Assembly: GCF_030733205.1 (NCBI RefSeq)
Contig: NZ_JASHJL010000015.1
Span: 1-64,000 of the forward strand
Source: Mameliella sp. MMSF_3455
GTDB lineage: Bacteria; Pseudomonadota; Alphaproteobacteria; Rhodobacterales; Rhodobacteraceae
Direction of reading: 5' to 3'
Length of the DNA stretch: 64,000 nucleotides
Made by a program: the position numbers and the translations under genes. Position 1 is the first letter of the stretch. Every line of letters starts with the position of its first letter. Below the pieces are notes generated by a model. It worked only from the letters and a program-made list of their open reading frames with translations, was not told where the DNA came from and did not search any database. This document shows, in pieces, positions 62,171 through 64,000 of the stretch.

Positions 62171-63127
62171 ATGATGGAAGCAGAGGCCGCGACGGGCTCG
62201 TTCTTCGGCGCCATCGGCGGGTTCCTGGTCTGGGTGGTGCAAAACATCGCCCTTGCCTTCTGGAACCTTGGCTATGCGATTTCGCATCCGATGGCCTGGC
62301 TGGACTGGCTGAGCTGGGAGAACACGACGGAAGACAAGGAAGCGGTCATGCGCTTCGTCTACTATGGTGCCTCGGTCGAGTTCTTCTTTGTGGTATTCAC
62401 CTTCTTCCTGGTGATCTTTCTGGCCGGGCTCTACAGCAACCGGTTCCTCTGGGGGACCGTGCGCGTGCTGGAGGGCATGGCCAATACCGTCGGGCGCTTC
62501 TTCGCCTGGGCGGGTCTGATCATGGTGTTGCAGCAGGTGATGATCGTCTTCATGCAACGGATCTTTGCCCGGCCCGACATCTCGATCGGCTTCGGTATCC
62601 CGGTGCAGTTCGATATTTCCTGGTTCGCCGAGGAACTGAAACTCTACAACGCGATGGTTGTCGCGCTCTGCCTGACCTACACCTTCGTGCAGGGCGGGCA
62701 CGTCCGCGTCGATCTGGTCTATTCGGCGGTCAGCCACCGGGTAAAGCGCATGATCGACATGTTCGGTGCGCTGTTCTTCATGATCCCGGTTGCGACGCTG
62801 ATCTGGTTGTATGCCTGGTTCTTCATGTGGCGTCACCTGATCGTGCCGAAACCCTCGGCCTCGGATGGGTTGGACCGGCTGCTGCTCAAGGCGCGCGCGG
62901 TGCGATGGAACGTCGAAACGATCGGTTTCAGCCCCAACGGATTCAACGCCTACTTCCTGTTCAAGATCCTGGTCGCGATCATGCTGGCGCTGATCTTCAT
63001 CCAGGCCTGGGCCTTCTTCTACCGCTCGTTCCTCGAGTGGAAGGAAGGCGAGGAGTCGGCGGGCAAATACCTCGACCGAGACCAGCTTGAAGAGGGCGAA
63101 GAGCCCTACGACCACGCGGAATTCTGA
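62171..63127 (+). CDS. dctQ: TRAP transporter small membrane subunit (DctQ), enlarged
   Basis: A 318-residue membrane protein with about six hydrophobic helices. DctQ proteins usually have about 160-200 residues and four helices, so this one is enlarged at both ends. The central part (FVQGGHVRVDLVYSAVSHRVKRMIDM, outline) carries the HVRVD motif of the family. The ATG at 62171 follows GGGGG. The large subunit begins 11 bases after the stop. Confidence 0.85.
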   Translation: MMEAEAATGSFFGAIGGFLVWVVQNIALAFWNLGYAISHPMAWLDWLSWENTTEDKEAVMRFVYYGASVEFFFVVFTFFLVIFLAGLYSNRFLWGTVRVLEGMANTVGRFFAWAGLIMVLQQVMIVFMQRIFARPDISIGFGIPVQFDISWFAEELKLYNAMVVALCLTYTFVQGGHVRVDLVYSAVSHRVKRMIDMFGALFFMIPVATLIWLYAWFFMWRHLIVPKPSASDGLDRLLLKARAVRWNVETIGFSPNGFNAYFLFKILVAIMLALIFIQAWAFFYRSFLEWKEGEESAGKYLDRDQLEEGEEPYDHAEF

Positions 63128-63138
63128 GAGGCAGGCGC

Positions 63139-64000
63139 ATGTTGTTTGGATTGGATGGCGTCGAGATCGGCCTGATCATCGTCTTTCTGACGCTCTTTTC
63201 GGCGATCCTGTCGGGGTTTCCGGTGGCCTTTGCCATCGGCGGCGCGGGGATCATTTCCTTCGGGATCATCGCGGCCCTCGATAGCGCGGGCCTGCTGATA
63301 CACCAGGCCATCGACACCGGGTCGGAGGCCTACAATGCCCTGCTGGCAAGCGGGGCCAACGAGAAGGCGATTTCGATCTTCCGATACCCGGAGTTGCCAA
63401 GGGTCGAGGTGCCGGTCTTCCCGCAAGGCTGGGAAACCGCGATGGACCGCAACATCTCGTTCATCGTCAACCGGATCAACGAACGGGTGATCGCGGGGCA
63501 ATCGATCGAGACGCTGCTGGCGGTTCTGATGTTCGTCCTGATGGGCATCGTTCTGGAACGCTCGAAGATCGCCAACGACCTGCTGACCACCATGGCGCGG
63601 GTCTTTGGCCCGCTGCCGGGCGGTCTGGCCGTGAGCATCGTCGTCGTCGGCGCCTTCCTGGCCGCTTCGACGGGGATCGTCGGCGCGACCGTGGTGACGA
63701 TGGGCCTGCTGGCTTTGCCCACCATGCTGCGCAACAACTACGCGCCGGAACTGGCCACCGGGGTCATCGCGGCCTCCGGCACGCTGGGGCAGATCATCCC
63801 GCCCTCGATCGTGATCGTTCTGCTGGGTACTCTGGCCGGGGATCTCTATTCCGCGGCACAAGAAGACCGGGCCCAATTGGCGGGCTGTTCGGATGCGCTG
63901 ACCTTCCTTGGTGAACCTGCTGTGGTTTCGGTCGGCACGCTGTTCCAGGCGGCGCTGCTGCCGGGCATCCTGCTGGCGCTGCTCTATGCGCTCTATGCCT
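63139..64000 (+). CDS. dctM: TRAP transporter large membrane subunit (DctM), partial
   Basis: The first 287 codons of an open frame running off the window's right edge, with GAGAGGCAG upstream of the ATG. It has the DctM start (FLTLFSAILSGFPVAFAIGGAGI) and later GALAASTGIVGATVVTMGLLALP-like and SGTLGQIIPPSIVIVLLG segments. Between helices 1-2 there is an insertion of about 60 hydrophilic residues (from about 55 to 115) absent from standard DctM. The C-terminal part is not visible. Confidence 0.85.
   Translation, partial: MLFGLDGVEIGLIIVFLTLFSAILSGFPVAFAIGGAGIISFGIIAALDSAGLLIHQAIDTGSEAYNALLASGANEKAISIFRYPELPRVEVPVFPQGWETAMDRNISFIVNRINERVIAGQSIETLLAVLMFVLMGIVLERSKIANDLLTTMARVFGPLPGGLAVSIVVVGAFLAASTGIVGATVVTMGLLALPTMLRNNYAPELATGVIAASGTLGQIIPPSIVIVLLGTLAGDLYSAAQEDRAQLAGCSDALTFLGEPAVVSVGTLFQAALLPGILLALLYALYA

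Overview
The window is one continuous stretch of a high-GC alphaproteobacterial chromosome, most likely a marine Rhodobacteraceae (Roseobacter-type) bacterium. The evidence is 5-aminolevulinate synthase (C4 haem pathway) under a consensus FNR box, a cysteine-free HemB, CtaA, a CtrA-type TTAA-N7-TTAA site, a carnitine dehydrogenase fused to a thioesterase, a TRAP transporter with its own two-component system, and the amiC-mrcA-prfB and hemA-rodZ-ispG gene orders. I see no rRNA, tRNA, CRISPR array or prophage. The only mobile-element sign is an IS21-like terminus in the first 77 bases.

Layout. 1-3.5 kb: IS21-like end, a ThiE-like protein, trmJ, and a tandem trio of small secreted SH3 proteins, each with its own repeated operator-like motif and terminator. 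3.5-12.3 kb: ctaA, an M32 carboxypeptidase, gyrA, usg, a SYLF lipoprotein and hemB. 12.4-19.9 kb: mfd, a secreted ClpP-like protein, an EEP-fold hydrolase, a degenerate receiver protein and an Excalibur-type secreted protein behind a CtrA-like site. 20-23 kb: a four-gene operon for methyl transfer between tetrahydrofolate and a corrinoid. 23-31 kb: a sulfotransferase, ppx, rlmE, and a run of SGNH hydrolase, lipoprotein, SDR, carnitine dehydrogenase/thioesterase and glycerate kinase. 31-36 kb: a second sulfotransferase, a glycosyltransferase, an M20 peptidase and an ECF sigma/anti-sigma pair. 36.5-41 kb: hemA, a RodZ-like protein with a duplicated C-terminal domain, and ispG. 41-50 kb: an envelope quality-control operon (M48-TPR protease, DsbA, thioredoxin-like), an aminotransferase, then amiC, mrcA and prfB. 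50-53.8 kb: a membrane protein, a Rieske oxygenase with a 70-residue partner, and an XRE regulator. 53.9-57.9 kb: ilvH and ilvB, separated by an acyltransferase, with a leader-peptide attenuator before ilvB. 58-64 kb: a LuxR-type response regulator, a Cache histidine kinase and a divergent TRAP transporter, whose large subunit runs off the right edge.

Most genes are housekeeping. The parts I find most worth attention are the SH3 trio with its equally spaced promoter elements and a possible link to the TRAP promoter, the ilvB attenuator, the palindromic GTAC array after usg, the duplicated RodZ domain, the partial corrinoid operon and the Rieske/XRE locus. I did not find a wholly new multi-gene defence or mobile system.
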